Below are positions 1 to 12,616 of a DNA stretch of 64,000 bases, piece after piece. The DNA lies in the NCBI RefSeq assembly GCF_029227915.1, contig NC_079876.1, positions 27,191,828-27,255,827 on the forward strand, written 5' to 3'. Position 1 is the stretch's first letter; each line of letters starts with the position of its first letter. Under the pieces are notes generated by a model. It had not been told where the DNA came from, did no database searches, and saw only the letters and a list, made by a program, of their open reading frames with translations. This stretch comes from Hydractinia symbiolongicarpus (taxonomy: Eukaryota > Cnidaria > Hydrozoa > Anthoathecata > Hydractiniidae). A program made the position numbers and the translations under genes.

Positions 1-716
1 CCGACGTCAAAGTATTGCCCAGGCTTGTGAGGGCAATACGCAACAGAGGTCAATATTCAAAGGTATTGCCCGAAATAAACAGTTATTATATGGATTATTA
101 TCCGGGTACTGCATTTTACGACAAAAAAATATAACATTATAAGCAGGATGTAGAAACCATGTCTTTATAGAAACTATTCCCGTATGGAACGTACATTCGA
201 ACAAAAAATATTTTTTTTAAAATCGAATACCCTGTAAACATAACAGGTCTTAATTGTAGCTACAACATCGAATTCTTTAAAAGATAAAAGTAAGATTCAC
301 TTCTGCTTCGCGTTTTGTTTACTTTTTTCCGTGTTTATTTTACATTTAATGCTACCATATTTAAACTTTAAACACAGTTGCTATGGTGGCTGGCAATACC
401 GTGGAATATTGCCCGCTATGACATAAGTTCTAACCAATCACATTGCGCCAATTTCGAAAATATCGATGCCACCCTTTTACCCGGGTAATAAATGACAATA
501 TCAAACAGTTCTTCAAAATAATAGAAACAGCATTAACTTTATGATAAAAATAATTGAAGACTTAATGTTCTTTGGTTACTAACACAAGTAGCCCAAACAA
601 CAATCTATGTCAACAAAAATCATGTATCTTGAAGTGAGAAAGATAATAATAATAACAGATCACAGATCAGTTAGCACTTGTTCTACTAGGAAGAATAAAC
701 AAGAAAAATTGCATAC
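1..716. other. Presumed last visible ARMH1 intron, with a GGTATTGCC-motif repeat
   Basis: No exon was recognised here; the remaining ARMH1 C-terminal exons presumably lie to the left of the window. Positions 12-39 form a perfect 9-bp inverted repeat (GTATTGCCC, 10-nt loop, GGGCAATAC). The same motif recurs near 63-70, 392-400 and 408-414, suggesting an old short inverted-repeat element. Confidence 0.4.
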
Positions 717-3700
717 CTGATAAGTTTCGCTGCAGCTGCTTGTTGAATATACACTGGAAGAGAAGCTAGATAAAATCACAGCAAGTTGTAAACATGGCAC
801 TTCAAGATTATCTTTAATGTGTAAACAGAGTCAGACACACATTCTTGTACTTCAGTTAGAAAGCATCACACGAATAAAGCAATCAGAATGCTTAGACTTA
901 GCAAAAGATTTAGCTTAACTAGGATTATATATCTCAATTTACAATGTAACACATTCAGCTGCGCAAAATCGAAATTTTACAAAGCTTTTATATTTAAGTT
1001 TTTTTTTAATTATATTTTTTTAACAAAATTTATTGCCTAAAATCAGGCTCACGTGCAACTACAGTAAGAATGAACAAGGCAAGCCACCCATCACATTAAG
1101 CCTTTCTCTAGTTGGTAATATATGTGAGTTATCCCTGTGTTTAAAACATTGTAGAGTCTTCAAAAAATAAAATAACTAACCCTGAATTTCAGGAGCTTCA
1201 GGATCTAAAATTAAAAGAAGATAAAAGTGATCTGAAAATTAAAGGCTTCTAACAACTTTATTCAATAAAAATTTGCATGCTATTTTTGATTAAAGGTAAC
1301 AACAAGCAAGTTCAAAATTTATGGAGTAATAGAGAGTTTATTTGAACAAAAATATGAAAAAATGTCTAAACCTTTAAAGAGAACATGCTCAGATTAACCT
1401 GGTATTTCTTAAAAAAGTGTAATAGAGAAATAATTATCAGAAATGACAGTTTAAAATAAATAAAGGTTAAAATACCTAAAAAGTGTAATTGGAGATTAAA
1501 ATGTTACAAGTGTAAGGGTAGATTGCACACTATACAGTTTTTTCTCTTTATGTTCTCTTTTACAGAATGCATATTGATAAAAGTAAATGCATATCAGTAA
1601 CTGTTGAAGACCGAATAGTAACATCAAGCATAACTGAGGAAAACGAGCAGATAAAAAAAGAGCTTTTGAAAAGATAATAAGCTTTTAAATCAACCTAAAA
1701 CACTAGACATTCTCCTGCAACTTTTATATCGACTTTTCTATATCAATTATTTAACTTTGTCATTTTGAAAATTTAAAATTTTGACACCTACATCACCTTC
1801 GAAACTCCTACAGAGAATACTCAAAAACTGTATATAAAGTCGGGCAAGTTAAAATCCGGTCAGCTAATTTTACTCATCCAACTACAGTGAAATATGAGCA
1901 TAATGTAAATGTAAAAAACAGATTCACTGGTTAAGAACAAAAACACAAAAACGCAATTGTAAGTACCTTTTAAAATTTCTGGCTCCTCATCAAAATCAAC
2001 TTGTGACGGCTTCAATGAGCCAACCAGGCCAGTTAAAATTCCTAACCTAATATTCTCATACATCATGAGTAACGTGATAAGTTGAAATCCTTCATACTGC
2101 ACTTCAAGATGCAATGATCGTAATAACATGAGAGCTGGATCAACGATTCCAATACCTGCATTGTCCATCTTCGGCTATCAAAGGAGAAAAATACATAACT
2201 AGACCTTACCTAACCACATAATCTCTGATAACTAAAGACAATAGTGTTAAATAAAAACACCACTGGTTAATCAGGATACACAAAATAAATAACAAATGTT
2301 TTTAAACATAAGCACATGACTTTCTGTCTTAAATTAAAATTAAAAACAATTTTCACAAACTAGTCGGTGGCTTGTGGATAAATCCACGGGTTTGTCTATC
2401 CTTTATTTACCGCATTTCGTGTGTCTTGCTACTGCGGTTACCATTTCGTATGACAGACAGTATATATGTGGGTATTATAATTTTAGTTATACATTATACA
2501 TTAAGAGAATAATTATTATAGTTGACATTATCATCTACATCACTTGATTGCCAAACAATATTAACCGTTTAGACTATAGCTGGTTGTCTTAACACAGCCA
2601 TAAAAGATTCTTCAATGTTTTTTCTTTTCCTGAAAATTTGCGGTGCCATCGACAACACACTTCATGTAAAGTAGAGTTGTTTTCCAAGTACTTTTGGTGG
2701 TTTGATATCATTCTATTCCATACTCTCTACTTATATACATATAATCCTTTAATAACAGTGTTTGTTGTCAAATTAGTCAAAAGAGGTAAGCTAAAAATTT
2801 ATTGCTACAATATACATGCTGCTAGAAGGGATCTAGCAGCTAATTTATTGTTGCAAATGCATTTTCCAACCTCAAATTTCAATTGTTTTCCTCTGCGCCA
2901 ACCAAGGTGGCACTTAACGGACATACTATTTAAACAGACAATATGATCAACAAATCTCTGGATATGCCACAGAGTATATATTCATTTTATTATTATATTA
3001 AACTAGTCGATAAGGCCCGTGGAGAAATCCACTTAGGCAGGAGGGACAATGTAAAAATTGGTTATTTTAGACCTTTTGCTGATGTCAGCAGTGCATATGC
3101 AAAAACAAATTGACGAAATTCAGTTTATCCGTTGTCTCTATTGTGTAGAGCTCGACACGCTCATGAAGAGAATGTATGTGATCATGTGACTTTGATAAAC
3201 GGTTAATGATATATAAGGGTTTAAAAATTATGCTGACGTCAGCAAAGACCCACGAAAACACACAAAATTATTTTTTAGAAATTTGTATACCTGTTGCCTT
3301 TAACGTATAGGTCTTGAAACGCTGATCAAGAAAATGTATAGGATCATGTACTTTTGACAAACGGTTACGGAGATATGGGTGTTTAAATGATTTTTGATGA
3401 CGTCATCAACCTGTCCATTCTGAAACGGATTCAGGGAATCAGGTTTGGGAAAATTACCCAAATTGGTCCTATCTGGTCCCTATTTACCCACGCGGTGAAA
3501 AATCATTGATGTCACCACCTCGTTTCCAAGTTATTTGGCCTCAAATATTTAAGTGCATTGTAATGGCTTCATTAATTTAATATAGGATATTGACGTTAGT
3601 AGTAGTGTTATTGACGTCGCGCCGTAACGTCAGTCAGTGATGACGTCAGCAATGATCTGTCAACAACAAAATATTTTTTCATGGAAATTTGTTTTCACCT

Positions 3701-6700
3701 TGCCTCTATTGTGTAGAGCGTAAACTGCTGATCAAGACAACGTATATGATCATGTGGTTTTAATAAGCAATTAATGAGATATAAAGGTTTAAAATGTTTC
3801 CTGACGGCAGCAATGGCCTGTCAAAACCCCAAAAAATTTTTTTAGAAATTTGTATACCTGTTGCCTTTATCGTATAGATCTTGAAACAATGATCAAGGAA
3901 ATATATAGGATCATGTACTTTTGAGAAACGGTTGCAGAGATGTTAGGGTTTGAAGAAGAAACAGATTTTGGGACCCAGGTTTGGAAAACTTACCCAAATT
4001 GGTCCCAGGTGGTCCCTAGTTACCCACGCGGTGAAAAATTATTGATGTCACCACTTCGTTTCCAAGTTATTTGGCCTCAAAGTTTTAAGTGCACTGTAAT
4101 GGCTTCACTTATGTTAATATACTTTCCTTTGATGTTAATATTGTTTACCGTTAAAGTTTGATAAATTACAGAACCGTTTTATGTATGTATATGTATTTTA
4201 TATTTTATCCACTTTGCAAAAGTCACAGACAGAAGCTCCGTATTATTATATAGATATTTCATATTTTACAGAGAAAATAAAACTCTTTTAAAAAGGAATC
4301 TTTTTTAATTTTTTAAAAAACTTCTTTTTGTTCTCAAATAATAAGGCTATTAAGAATGGTGACAAACTGGTTTTAATTCTTTCCAAGTATACCAATTTTT
4401 TCTGTCAGAGTGATAAAATAACAAAATCACAGTCTTTGTTAATCAAAATGCATGTAACCCTCACTTTACGAAAAATATATAAAAATGCACAGTCTTGTCA
4501 ATAAAGAAATGGCTAGGCGTCTTCAAAGAGTATGTCTACAATTTTGCATGTGCGCTATTAGTTTTACACGTGCAATTAAGATGCAAAAACAGCACAGGCA
4601 ATTTTGTTTCAGGCATGTGTGAAGGCGTGCAAGTGTCATTACACATGCAAGAATGATAAGACTGCTGCATAACAAATTAAAAATTGTGTTTTGTGAAACT
4701 TTCTACCCACTTCTAAATACCAATACAATAGAGGCAATGCGTAATTAAATTTTGTGAGTTTAACCATATAGTTAAAAACATACAAATTAAAAATGTACAT
4801 ACTTGTATAAGTTGCAATATTTGAGCTGCAATTCGTTGTGCTTCAGGTGACAAGCTTTTTAAGAGAGCAATCATGACTTTGTAGATCTGATGTTGATATT
4901 TAGGATTTCCCTATAAAGGTTAAGCACTGTTTACCACAAAAACACAAAAACCATATGTGCTACCTAGACACTAACAAACTTCCCGGACTTCTGACTGTTC
5001 ATTTGTTTCAATAAGTCATAAAGAAAGGTAAAAATTAATCGTCTACCTAGATTTGACAATTTCACTGTCCTGTACTGCTTATTACTGGTTTTTCTGAAAA
5101 ATTTCAAGTTCATATCAAATCTTCGGAAATCAGAAAAAAAACAAGTTAAAAAATAAACAACATAACGTTCATTTATAACTAGTATTACAAGCACAAACAC
5201 ACACACACAAAAAACGTGCTTGTATAAAACAATAGATAACAATAGTTAAATTTCTAGAGCTATACCTTGTGTTGTATAATATAAACTCTAAGACTTTCAA
5301 CGTTTTTTTTTCACAATTGTCTAATATTTGTTTATGCAACTTTACTTCTGGAGAGCCTAAGGTTGCCAAGGGTATAGGGTGTTTTTTGGTCCTAAGTTGC
5401 TTAGCTGAGTTGGTTAGCTACTATTTTTCTCTGACTTTAACTCATGTAGCTTCTATGAGAAACATTTGAATTATTTAATTGATTTAGTTTATTGACAGTG
5501 GTCTGGTGAACTCAACATACACAAAATTTTTTTCCATAGGACACTATAGTTTTGCCACTTTTAGTCAGCTTTTAATCTAGACTTTTCTGCCTGTTTTCTT
5601 AGAGATATTTTACTACATTCTAAAATTCCAGATTTTCTAGGTATGCTACATACCCTGATTTAATTCTTAATGTAGTTATAAAACATTAACTTTGAAACAC
5701 ATTCAGCTATTCTCACAAAATGATATTATTCCACTTACAACAGACAATTCTTTTAAAATAATTTTGCATGCGTTCTGACAATTGATACTTTCACACTTCG
5801 TTAAGCATTGAGCGATTGCTTTTATACCTGTAACAGACAAAATTTTCCAAATATATATATAGGAAAATAAATTCTGTATCTAAAGGTATGTACTTTTTGT
5901 GTTAAGTAATGCATTATAAAATAAACACTGTGCAGGAGTTGTAACATAAAAGAAGGACAATTAATAAATATAATAAATTTTATATCTAAAATCAGGAAGT
6001 TGAGATTTTTTTTAGAACTAGTCCCGTGAGAATTCAAATATACCATATAGACTATCAGGAATATTATCTTATTAAGGTTTTCCCTTTTTATAAAAAATTT
6101 AATTCGTGAAGTCGTTGCAATTTCTCACAAATTCCAAGAATTATTGACTTGGATAAAGTTTCTATAAAGATGGTGATATTTAGATTATTTTGCTTTTAAA
6201 AATAGTTTACCTAAAAGATAATATTTCTATTTTCATACCTTATTTGTTTTGTTTTGTGCAACTTATATGAAGTATAATCCGATTTATTATTATTAAAATA
6301 AATTACTCTTTTTGTTAATATTTAGATGACAAACAATGATTTTAGTGGACTCCATTAGTATTGCTAATTCAATGTGATATTTTGGCGAAGGAAAGTCAAT
6401 CTTCTGTGTCACATTAAAAAAAATTAATTAAAAAATTTGCAAATAAAAAGGTTTTTTATTGCATTAACACATGCAGATGTGCATGCCTATTCAAAGTTTT
6501 TTGATAGCGTAAAGTTTTGACGCATCATATTCATTACAAATTCAAATTTTGACGCATCATATTCATTACAAGTGCAAGGGAAAACTTCATGGCATCGCAA
6601 AAATATTTTGTGGAAATCTAAGGCGCTCTTTCTTTGTTCAAGGTCAAATAACACCCTTTTGCAGTAGCAAGAAGGTAACACAGACACAATAACCCAAAGA

Positions 6701-8484
6701 TCAACCTCCCTTGGCCTTAGAAGGCATGCTCAACATTTCTGATAAAAAAACTGAATGCACAATATTATTAAGTAAACAAGAAAAATAGGATACCAAAACT
6801 TTCACATATCAATTCTTTATACTTTCTTCCATTTAATGCAATTACATTGATAAGATCAAGAGCTACTTTTTTGTCATTCTATAAAGCAACAAAAAAATGA
6901 ATGAATGAATCAATAAATAAAAAAAACAATAATTGAACATAAATATGCACAATACAAAAAGCATAGATGAAAACTAGCCAAGTCAAAAAACAGTATAAAA
7001 TACAAAAATACATACCTCAGCTAACTGGTTCAAGCCAAGAATTTCAAGAACGGTCAATATACCACCAACTTCAATAAATTCTGTCAAGAATTTATGCCTA
7101 AAATATAACCAAAGTTAAAAAAACAAAGTTAAACAGAACCCAAGGTATAAAATGATGTTGGACTTATATTATAGAGTTTAAAAAGTTGGTTAATAAGTCT
7201 TTTTAACTTTTTTAAAAAGCACTTTTTTCTCAAGATATTCACTTTTGAAGAATTTCAGAATTAACTACGCTGCATAAATTAAGATGTCATATTTAAGCAT
7301 TAGCACATCCAAAATTTATCAATGCATTAATATTATAAAGGTGAATTGATTGACATAATTTTTTAAAATAAATAAATTGATAAATAACAACTATATATTA
7401 CATCAAAAAGTGAACTTTACAAAATGCTTAAAATAAAAAAATTACTTACCCACTTGAAGACCCAACAAATATCAGAATGGCCAAAAGTTGTTTGTCAACA
7501 CAATACCCGTTCATGTAACTTTAAACAGTTGTTAAGAAAATTATTATTGAAATTATTTACCCAGGATAGCTTCTTCAGTTCATTTTGGTACTGCTATCAA
7601 CACGAAGGGATCCTAGTGCATTTAAAGTCCCATTTGAGCTACGAGGTCGTGCAAACACAGCAATCGTTCTACTAAACAACTGCCTGAGGTTTTTATAATC
7701 ATAATCTTGTGCCGAACGCTAGCAGAATGGATAGATTCACACTTTTATAGTCTTTGGCATGACTCGATCGGGGTTTGCACCCAAGGCAAACTCTCTACCA
7801 CAAGGATACCAGCGGTTATTAAATTGAATCACATAATACGACAGAAAGGTTTAGTTGAACCACTTAAAAAGTTAACTTTAGCAAATTCCACAGAATTCTG
7901 CTAGCTGGAAAATTCGATTTTAACAAAGATATTAAACTTTATGACTTGCTTGTAAACCAATGCTTATTAGGTACTAGTGTGTATTATTAAGATACACATA
8001 GATACGTTCGCCTAGATTTTTTTCTATCTTCATTTTGTAATGCCTTTCATCCGAAAATGCCCTTAAACGAAGTTAGGTCTTTTCTAAGCTTTCTTGTGAT
8101 ACATACATATATAGATATTAGCCACATCCCAAACGTTGTAACTATTCTTCACAAATTTTGACTCTTTTGCTTAAAGTGGCTGTCCTTCAATGTCCTTTGC
8201 TTACCGTTTTATAGTTTTTCAGTCCTTATACCTAATTAATTTAATTTATATATGTATACATGCCTTGGTACCTATAGAAAGTTTAAACAAAAAGGATACG
8301 AAATTCTCAGCCACGATGTTAGTCTTGTAAAAAATAAGCTAGCTCCATTAATATATACTTGCTCAAGTTCTGCTGCTCTCTTTCCTTTATGCATGTTGAT
8401 AAAAGCTTCCAAAATTTTAACACGTTTAGATTTTGATGCATTGTCCCACTCTTGAAGAAATCGGGTTAGCTCTGATGGAGTCAT
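717..8484 (-). CDS. ARMH1: Armadillo-like helical domain-containing protein 1, partial (C-terminus beyond the left edge)
   Basis: Nine coding exons in transcript order: 8300-8484, 7450-7518, 7016-7097, 6794-6878, 5739-5827, 4803-4910, 1967-2174, 1181-1204 and 717-765. All have GT-AG borders and every phase joins, giving 899 coding nt (about 299 residues) before the window ends. The start at 8484 gives MTPSELTRFLQEWDNA, which matches the N-terminus of animal ARMH1 (FLQEWDNAGK). Later landmarks also match in order: ELEQ..GASLF..RLTSWLR, EFIEVGGILTVLEILGL, YKELICES, GNPKYQHQIYK, LHLEVQYEG and SLPVYIQQAAAAK. The protein is an all-helical armadillo-type scaffold of poorly known function. The seventh exon carries most of one repeat; the eighth is only 24 nt. 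Introns hold a SINE (7598-7822) and short Helitrons (2360-2485, 3003-4254). Confidence 0.93.
2360..2485 (-). mobile_element. Short non-autonomous Helitron
   Basis: Read on the minus strand, the element starts near an AT-rich head followed by a GTCTGTC motif. It ends with a hairpin (CCCGTGGAT/ATCCACAAG type), a short spacer and CTAG next to a host T. This hairpin plus CTRR terminus with an A|T target is the Helitron 3' signature. It lies in an ARMH1 intron. Confidence 0.7.
3003..4254 (-). mobile_element. Longer non-autonomous Helitron with an internal duplication
   Basis: On the minus strand it begins TCTATATAATAATACGG with a nearby CTGTCTGTGAC. It ends with a GTGGATTTCTCCAC hairpin and ...TCGACTAG before T. 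Two halves (about 3050-3600 and 3640-4140) repeat each other, sharing blocks such as TTACCCACGCGGTGAAAAAT and GTTATTTGGCCTCAAA. The copy at 10131-10785 has the same ends and internal blocks. No transposase is encoded. Confidence 0.75.
7598..7822 (-). repeat. tRNA-derived SINE, family A
   Basis: The minus strand begins with a degenerate tRNA-like head, with GTGGTAGAG near the A box and GTGCAAACCCCGATC near the B box. It is followed by GTCATGCCAAAGAC and a body containing TTTGCACGAC, CTCAAATG and TTTAAATGC. The plus-strand element at 23163-23415 shares the same sequence of landmarks, which defines a family. It lies inside an ARMH1 intron. Confidence 0.65.
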
Positions 8485-8878
8485 TTATACTTTCGCTAAA
8501 ATGTAAGATAGAAATTTGTCTTTCAAAGAGAAATCTAAATGTGTTAACATAGCTATTGAAATTTAACATCCTTAGTTTTAAACAAGTCCAAAAGATGTTT
8601 ATTTTAAACAGTGTTTCCTTTTTTTGAGAAAAAGGGCAAAAGCTTTTCGTTTTTACCTAGTATCTGGTTCTTGAGAAGCACTGTTCAACTTTAGTTTCGT
8701 AATTATCCATATTGTTACATTGTTTTAGCTCAAAATATGTCAAATTTATGCCAAATTTTTTTTGCTAAAAATAAACCTCTTTAAAAATAAGGAATATCTA
8801 CGTTATACATTATATACACTTAGTCCCTATACAATACTTGTGTGAATATTGGACTTCTAAAATTAATTATATATCCAA

Positions 8879-9067
8879 CAGGGTGGCAAAAAAAAATTTT
8901 TTTAGAGGATTCTAAAGGAGATTTTGCACTGAATTTAGAGGGAAACTATAAAATTATTAATCATTGTACCTAGAAAAATAGAGTGTTAATGAGGACAATA
9001 GAGAACTTTAGAGGTTTTCCAAAAAAGAGGACTTTAGAGGATTTGAGAGGAGGGCATGGCTACCCTG
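8879..9067. mobile_element. Possible hAT-like MITE
   Basis: The left end CAGGGTGGC and the inverted right end GGCTACCCTG resemble hAT terminal inverted repeats (CAGGGT...). The body repeats GAGGA/TTTAGAGG motifs and has no coding potential. I see no convincing 8-bp target duplication, so the call is tentative. Confidence 0.45.
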
Positions 9068-9595
9068 TGCCTTTTTTGATCAAATTTAGTGAGGGTGATT
9101 TTTATTATTTTTGGTTCAAAAATGTATAATATTAATATAGACATAAAAAAGAAAGAGTATGCTTCAAAATAACATTTCAGGACCTGTTTACTCATTTACA
9201 GTGAATCAAAATATTACTTTTGTTTTTTTGCATTTTTATGACAAAGTCCTGTGAGTTTTAAAGCTTTCATCGCGATTGATCATGAAAACCACAATAGTTT
9301 CACGATGGGAATCACGATTCATTAAAAGTATGAGGAATACGAAGTCAGAGAATGATTTAGGAAGGCTTTGCAGTGCTTAGAGTCAACATAAATCTTTGTT
9401 TAGAAGCCTACTTAATTGATTTGTTTTTACTTGTGGCTGCACTAATTATCACAAATATTGTTAATGGAATACAGAGTTATTTACTATATCTTGCATTCAG
9501 TATCTTTTTTCTGATTTTATAATTCAAGCTTTAATGGCATTTTAAGCTTTTTGTATTTGGCTTTTTTAAAAATTTATATCCACAGATATTTTTAA

Positions 9596-10010
9596 CTTTT
9601 AAAACTCGATCTAAAAAAGCATTGTATCACCGTTTTTAAACGTGATCTAAAAAAGCATTTCTATCACTGTTTTTCCTTCTTAAACTTTTAAAACACGATC
9701 TAAAAAAGCATTTCTATCGCCGTTTTTCCTTCTTAAACTTTAAAAAAAGCGATCTAAAAAAGCATTTCTATCACCGTTTTTCGTTCTTAAATTTTTAAAA
9801 CGCGATCTAAAAAAGCATTTCTATCACTATTTTTCCTTTTTAGACTTTTAAAACGCGGTCTAAAAAAGCATTTCTATTGCGTTTATCCTTATTAAACTTT
9901 TAAAACGCGATTTAAAAAAACATTTATATCTCGCTTTTCGTTCATAATTTTTTAAAATGCGATCTAAAAAAACATTTCTGTTGTCGCGTGTTCTTAAACT
10001 TTTAAATTAA
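9596..10010. repeat. Minisatellite, ~55-60-bp unit, about eight degenerate copies
   Basis: A unit built on CGATCTAAAAAAGCATTTCT followed by ATCACCGTTTTTCCTTCTTA and AACTTTTAAAACG recurs head to tail about eight times. Base changes are scattered and some units are shortened. I see no gene inside it. Confidence 0.85.
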
Positions 10011-10130
10011 AGTCTCAATTGATAACATTTACAATTATCCTATTGGGAATAATTATGTGCATACTATATAACAATAGTTACGCTCAGTTATAATAACAGA
10101 ATATTTTTTTTCAATTGCTTTTGATTTAAA

Positions 10131-10785
10131 TCTATATAATAATACGCTGAGTGTGTCTGTCTGTGACAGGCAAAGTGGATGTGTTTATTTTCCTTTGATG
10201 TTGCCGAGAAATGGATGTCTAATATGTTAAACTTTCTGGCGTTACGGTGCGACAAAAATAACACTACTTTCACGTCAATATCCTATATTAAATTAATGAA
10301 GCCATTACAGTGCGCCTAAAACTTTGAGGCCAAATAACGTGGAAACGAGGTGGTGATGTCAATGATTTTTCACCGTGTGGGTAACTAGGGACCACCTGTG
10401 ACCAATTTGGGCAAGTTTCCTAAACTGGGTCCTTGAATCCGTTTGGGAGACTTCATCAAAAAACCGTTAAACCCTAATATCTCTGCAACCGTTTGTCAAA
10501 AGTACAGGTATACAAATTTCCAAAAAATATTTTTTAGGTTTTTACGGACCATTGCTGACGTCAGCATAATTTTTAAACCTTTATATCTTCTTAACTGTTG
10601 GTCAATAGCACACGATACTATACATTTTTATCACCAGCGTTTCAAGCTCCGCAAATTTAGAGATAACAGATAAACAAATTTCGCGAACTTTTTTTTGTTC
10701 ATGCACTGGCTGATGTCAGCAAAAAACCTAAAGCAGCCATTATTTTTCTGCCTAATTGGATTTTTCCACGGGCCTTATCGACTAG
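10131..10785 (+). mobile_element. Non-autonomous Helitron
   Basis: It starts TCTATATAATAATACGC with CTGTCTGTGACAGG close behind. It ends with a hairpin around TTTTTCCACGGG followed by CCTTATCGACTAG and a T. Internal blocks such as GGGTAACTAGGGACCACC and GCTGACGTCAGC match the element at 3003-4254 on the opposite strand. No transposase is encoded. Confidence 0.75.
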
Positions 10786-10849
10786 TTGATAATAAAGCAA
10801 TAAAACTTTCAAAATTATATATCATAAATATCATAATTATATATATAAC

Positions 10850-11121
10850 TTCCTCTGTATCCAGTCTGTCCTTATAACCTCCTGCCAAGTCTTTCTCGGT
10901 CTGCCTCTGGGCTTTGCCCCAGGAACTCTCAAGTCTCTACACTTTCTTACCCAATTATCCCCGTCATTTTCCCCATCATCTCCACAATTTTCCTCACATG
11001 GCTTGGGTTAACCCGGAGCTACGGTAACATTAACTCGCCCATGTTAAATCACCGTCAAGAGGAATCGAACCCCCGTCTCTTGCACAGAGTACGAGAGCTA
11101 TAACCACTAATCTACGGCGCC
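10850..11121 (-). repeat. tRNA-derived SINE, family B
   Basis: The minus-strand head GGCGCCGTAGATTAGTGG with GGGTTCGATTCC (B-box-like) is a tRNA-like Pol III promoter. It continues with AACATGGGCGAGTTAATG and GGGTTAACCCAAGCCATG, as in the copies at 42001 and 42835. The tail differs from those copies. It is not a functional tRNA: no cloverleaf closes after the T-arm. Confidence 0.7.
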
Positions 11122-12459
11122 ACAATATGAAATGGGACAGCTTAAAAAAAGATGTTATAATGCTATTTGGGTTTAGAAACTGCTTCTTCTCATTTTATAT
11201 ATATATATATATATATATATTTTTCGATCCTGTGATACACCCTTAAAATTTTGCTTCAGCACTCAGTAATTACCAAAGTCATGTGTTAGATTAGCTAGCT
11301 AGCAATTATGTATGTTAAGGGGATTCACTTCAGCAAAAAAAAATGCTGAAGCATAAACTCAATTGCCCAATGTGATATTGTTTCATAATTCTTTAATATT
11401 TATTTTCACAAAACAAAGAGCAACAAATGATAAGTGTTCTACTACTATTGACAACTACTAAACATTTTTTTCTGCAGGACTGCAAAATTATAGCTAGCTA
11501 GATTCTTAAATTTACGATCTAAAATTAAAGCTGAGACAATAAAAGAATCAAATACAACACTAGGTTATGCCAGGTTTACATAGCTAGCTTAATTGCAGTG
11601 CGAAACATGTTATGTTGATTGTTTTCTACACAGACTACAGAGTAACAGCGTGTCTCTGGATACCATCTATGTTTTGATGGATATCAGCCGGCAAACAAAA
11701 ATGGTTTTGTCCCCGAAACGCGTCTTTTTTGTCCCCGAAAAAAAATCCGGTCTCTTTAAAGTCAAAGTTGTAAAAGGAGTCTTGAGGAGAGACTTTTTTC
11801 TTATCCACTGCACGAAATCATTAAATACAAGTAGAGGTTACTTAAAGGGATTTTCCCAACTTCGCGATTTAAATTTAAACCAACTCCGCCCCTGGATTTT
11901 TAGAACTTTGCCCCGAGAGCTTTTTTCTATTTCTGTAAATACGACCATGTAATTCACGTTTTTTTTATCGGGGGCAATGATGATTTTTTGCACAGACTGG
12001 CACGGCGTTAGTGCCCCCATGTCCCCATGGTTTTTAGCTTTTTAATATGAGAGAGGACGAGGTGGGCGTTGGTGCTAATCCTTTTTTAGGAAATTTAAGT
12101 CTGAAAGTTTGAAAAAATCGAAAATACACACCGATCTTCTTTCTTGAAAGTCTCGAAGCCTTAACTATCCGTGTTAATAAACTTTGTTTAAAATAATCCG
12201 TCTTATGCGATTTTACAATCACGTGGCGTCATTTTGATTAGCAACTGATGATTAATGGATTTTAATATAGTGCGTCAAAAGAAAAAATTAATGATTCATT
12301 GACCTAAACTTTGTAAAAAAAGATTAGCATTAACGCCGAGCTGGTCTGTGCATACAATTAAAAGCGAAAGGCTATGAAAAGAGGCAAATCTTAACTCGAA
12401 AGTTTTTCGCCATTTTTGTGCTTCCCCATTGATCATTTTATATTCCAATCTTAAATTCC

Positions 12460-12495
12460 TTGATCAACAATGGAAACAGAGACATTGTTGATCAA
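12460..12495. repeat. Hairpin, 13-bp perfect arms
   Basis: TTGATCAACAATG (12460-12472), a 10-nt spacer, then CATTGTTGATCAA (12483-12495). Confidence 0.8.
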
Positions 12496-12562
12496 CGGAA
12501 AACGGGGAACATTTTCTTTCTTGGTACTGCACTTCAAGCAATTGCGCAAATTACGCAAATTT

Positions 12563-12616
12563 GAATTAATGTATTAGATGCGCTACTAACAAGTAGCGCG
12601 TCTAATACATTAATTC
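12563..12616. repeat. Hairpin, 25-bp arms with one mismatch
   Basis: The arm at 12563-12587 (GAATTAATGTATTAGATGCG...) is matched by 12592-12616 in inverted orientation with a single A/G mismatch and a 4-nt loop. Confidence 0.85.

Larger units (their letters stand above)
8485..10130. other. Region upstream of ARMH1 with hAT-like MITE and minisatellite
   Basis: This holds the presumed ARMH1 promoter just above 8484 (no clear TATA box), the hAT-like element at 8879-9067 and the minisatellite at 9596-10010. No coding exon was recognised on either strand. Confidence 0.5.

Noticed and set aside
3003-4254. LTR-like internal direct repeats
   Set aside because: The ends lack TG...CA, a primer-binding site and target duplication, and instead show Helitron TC and hairpin-CTAG termini; the direct repeat is an internal duplication.
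11593-11952. 119-codon plus-strand frame
   Set aside because: Low-complexity Lys/Phe/Leu composition, no family likeness, no splice or promoter support, and an overlapping opposite-strand frame of similar quality.
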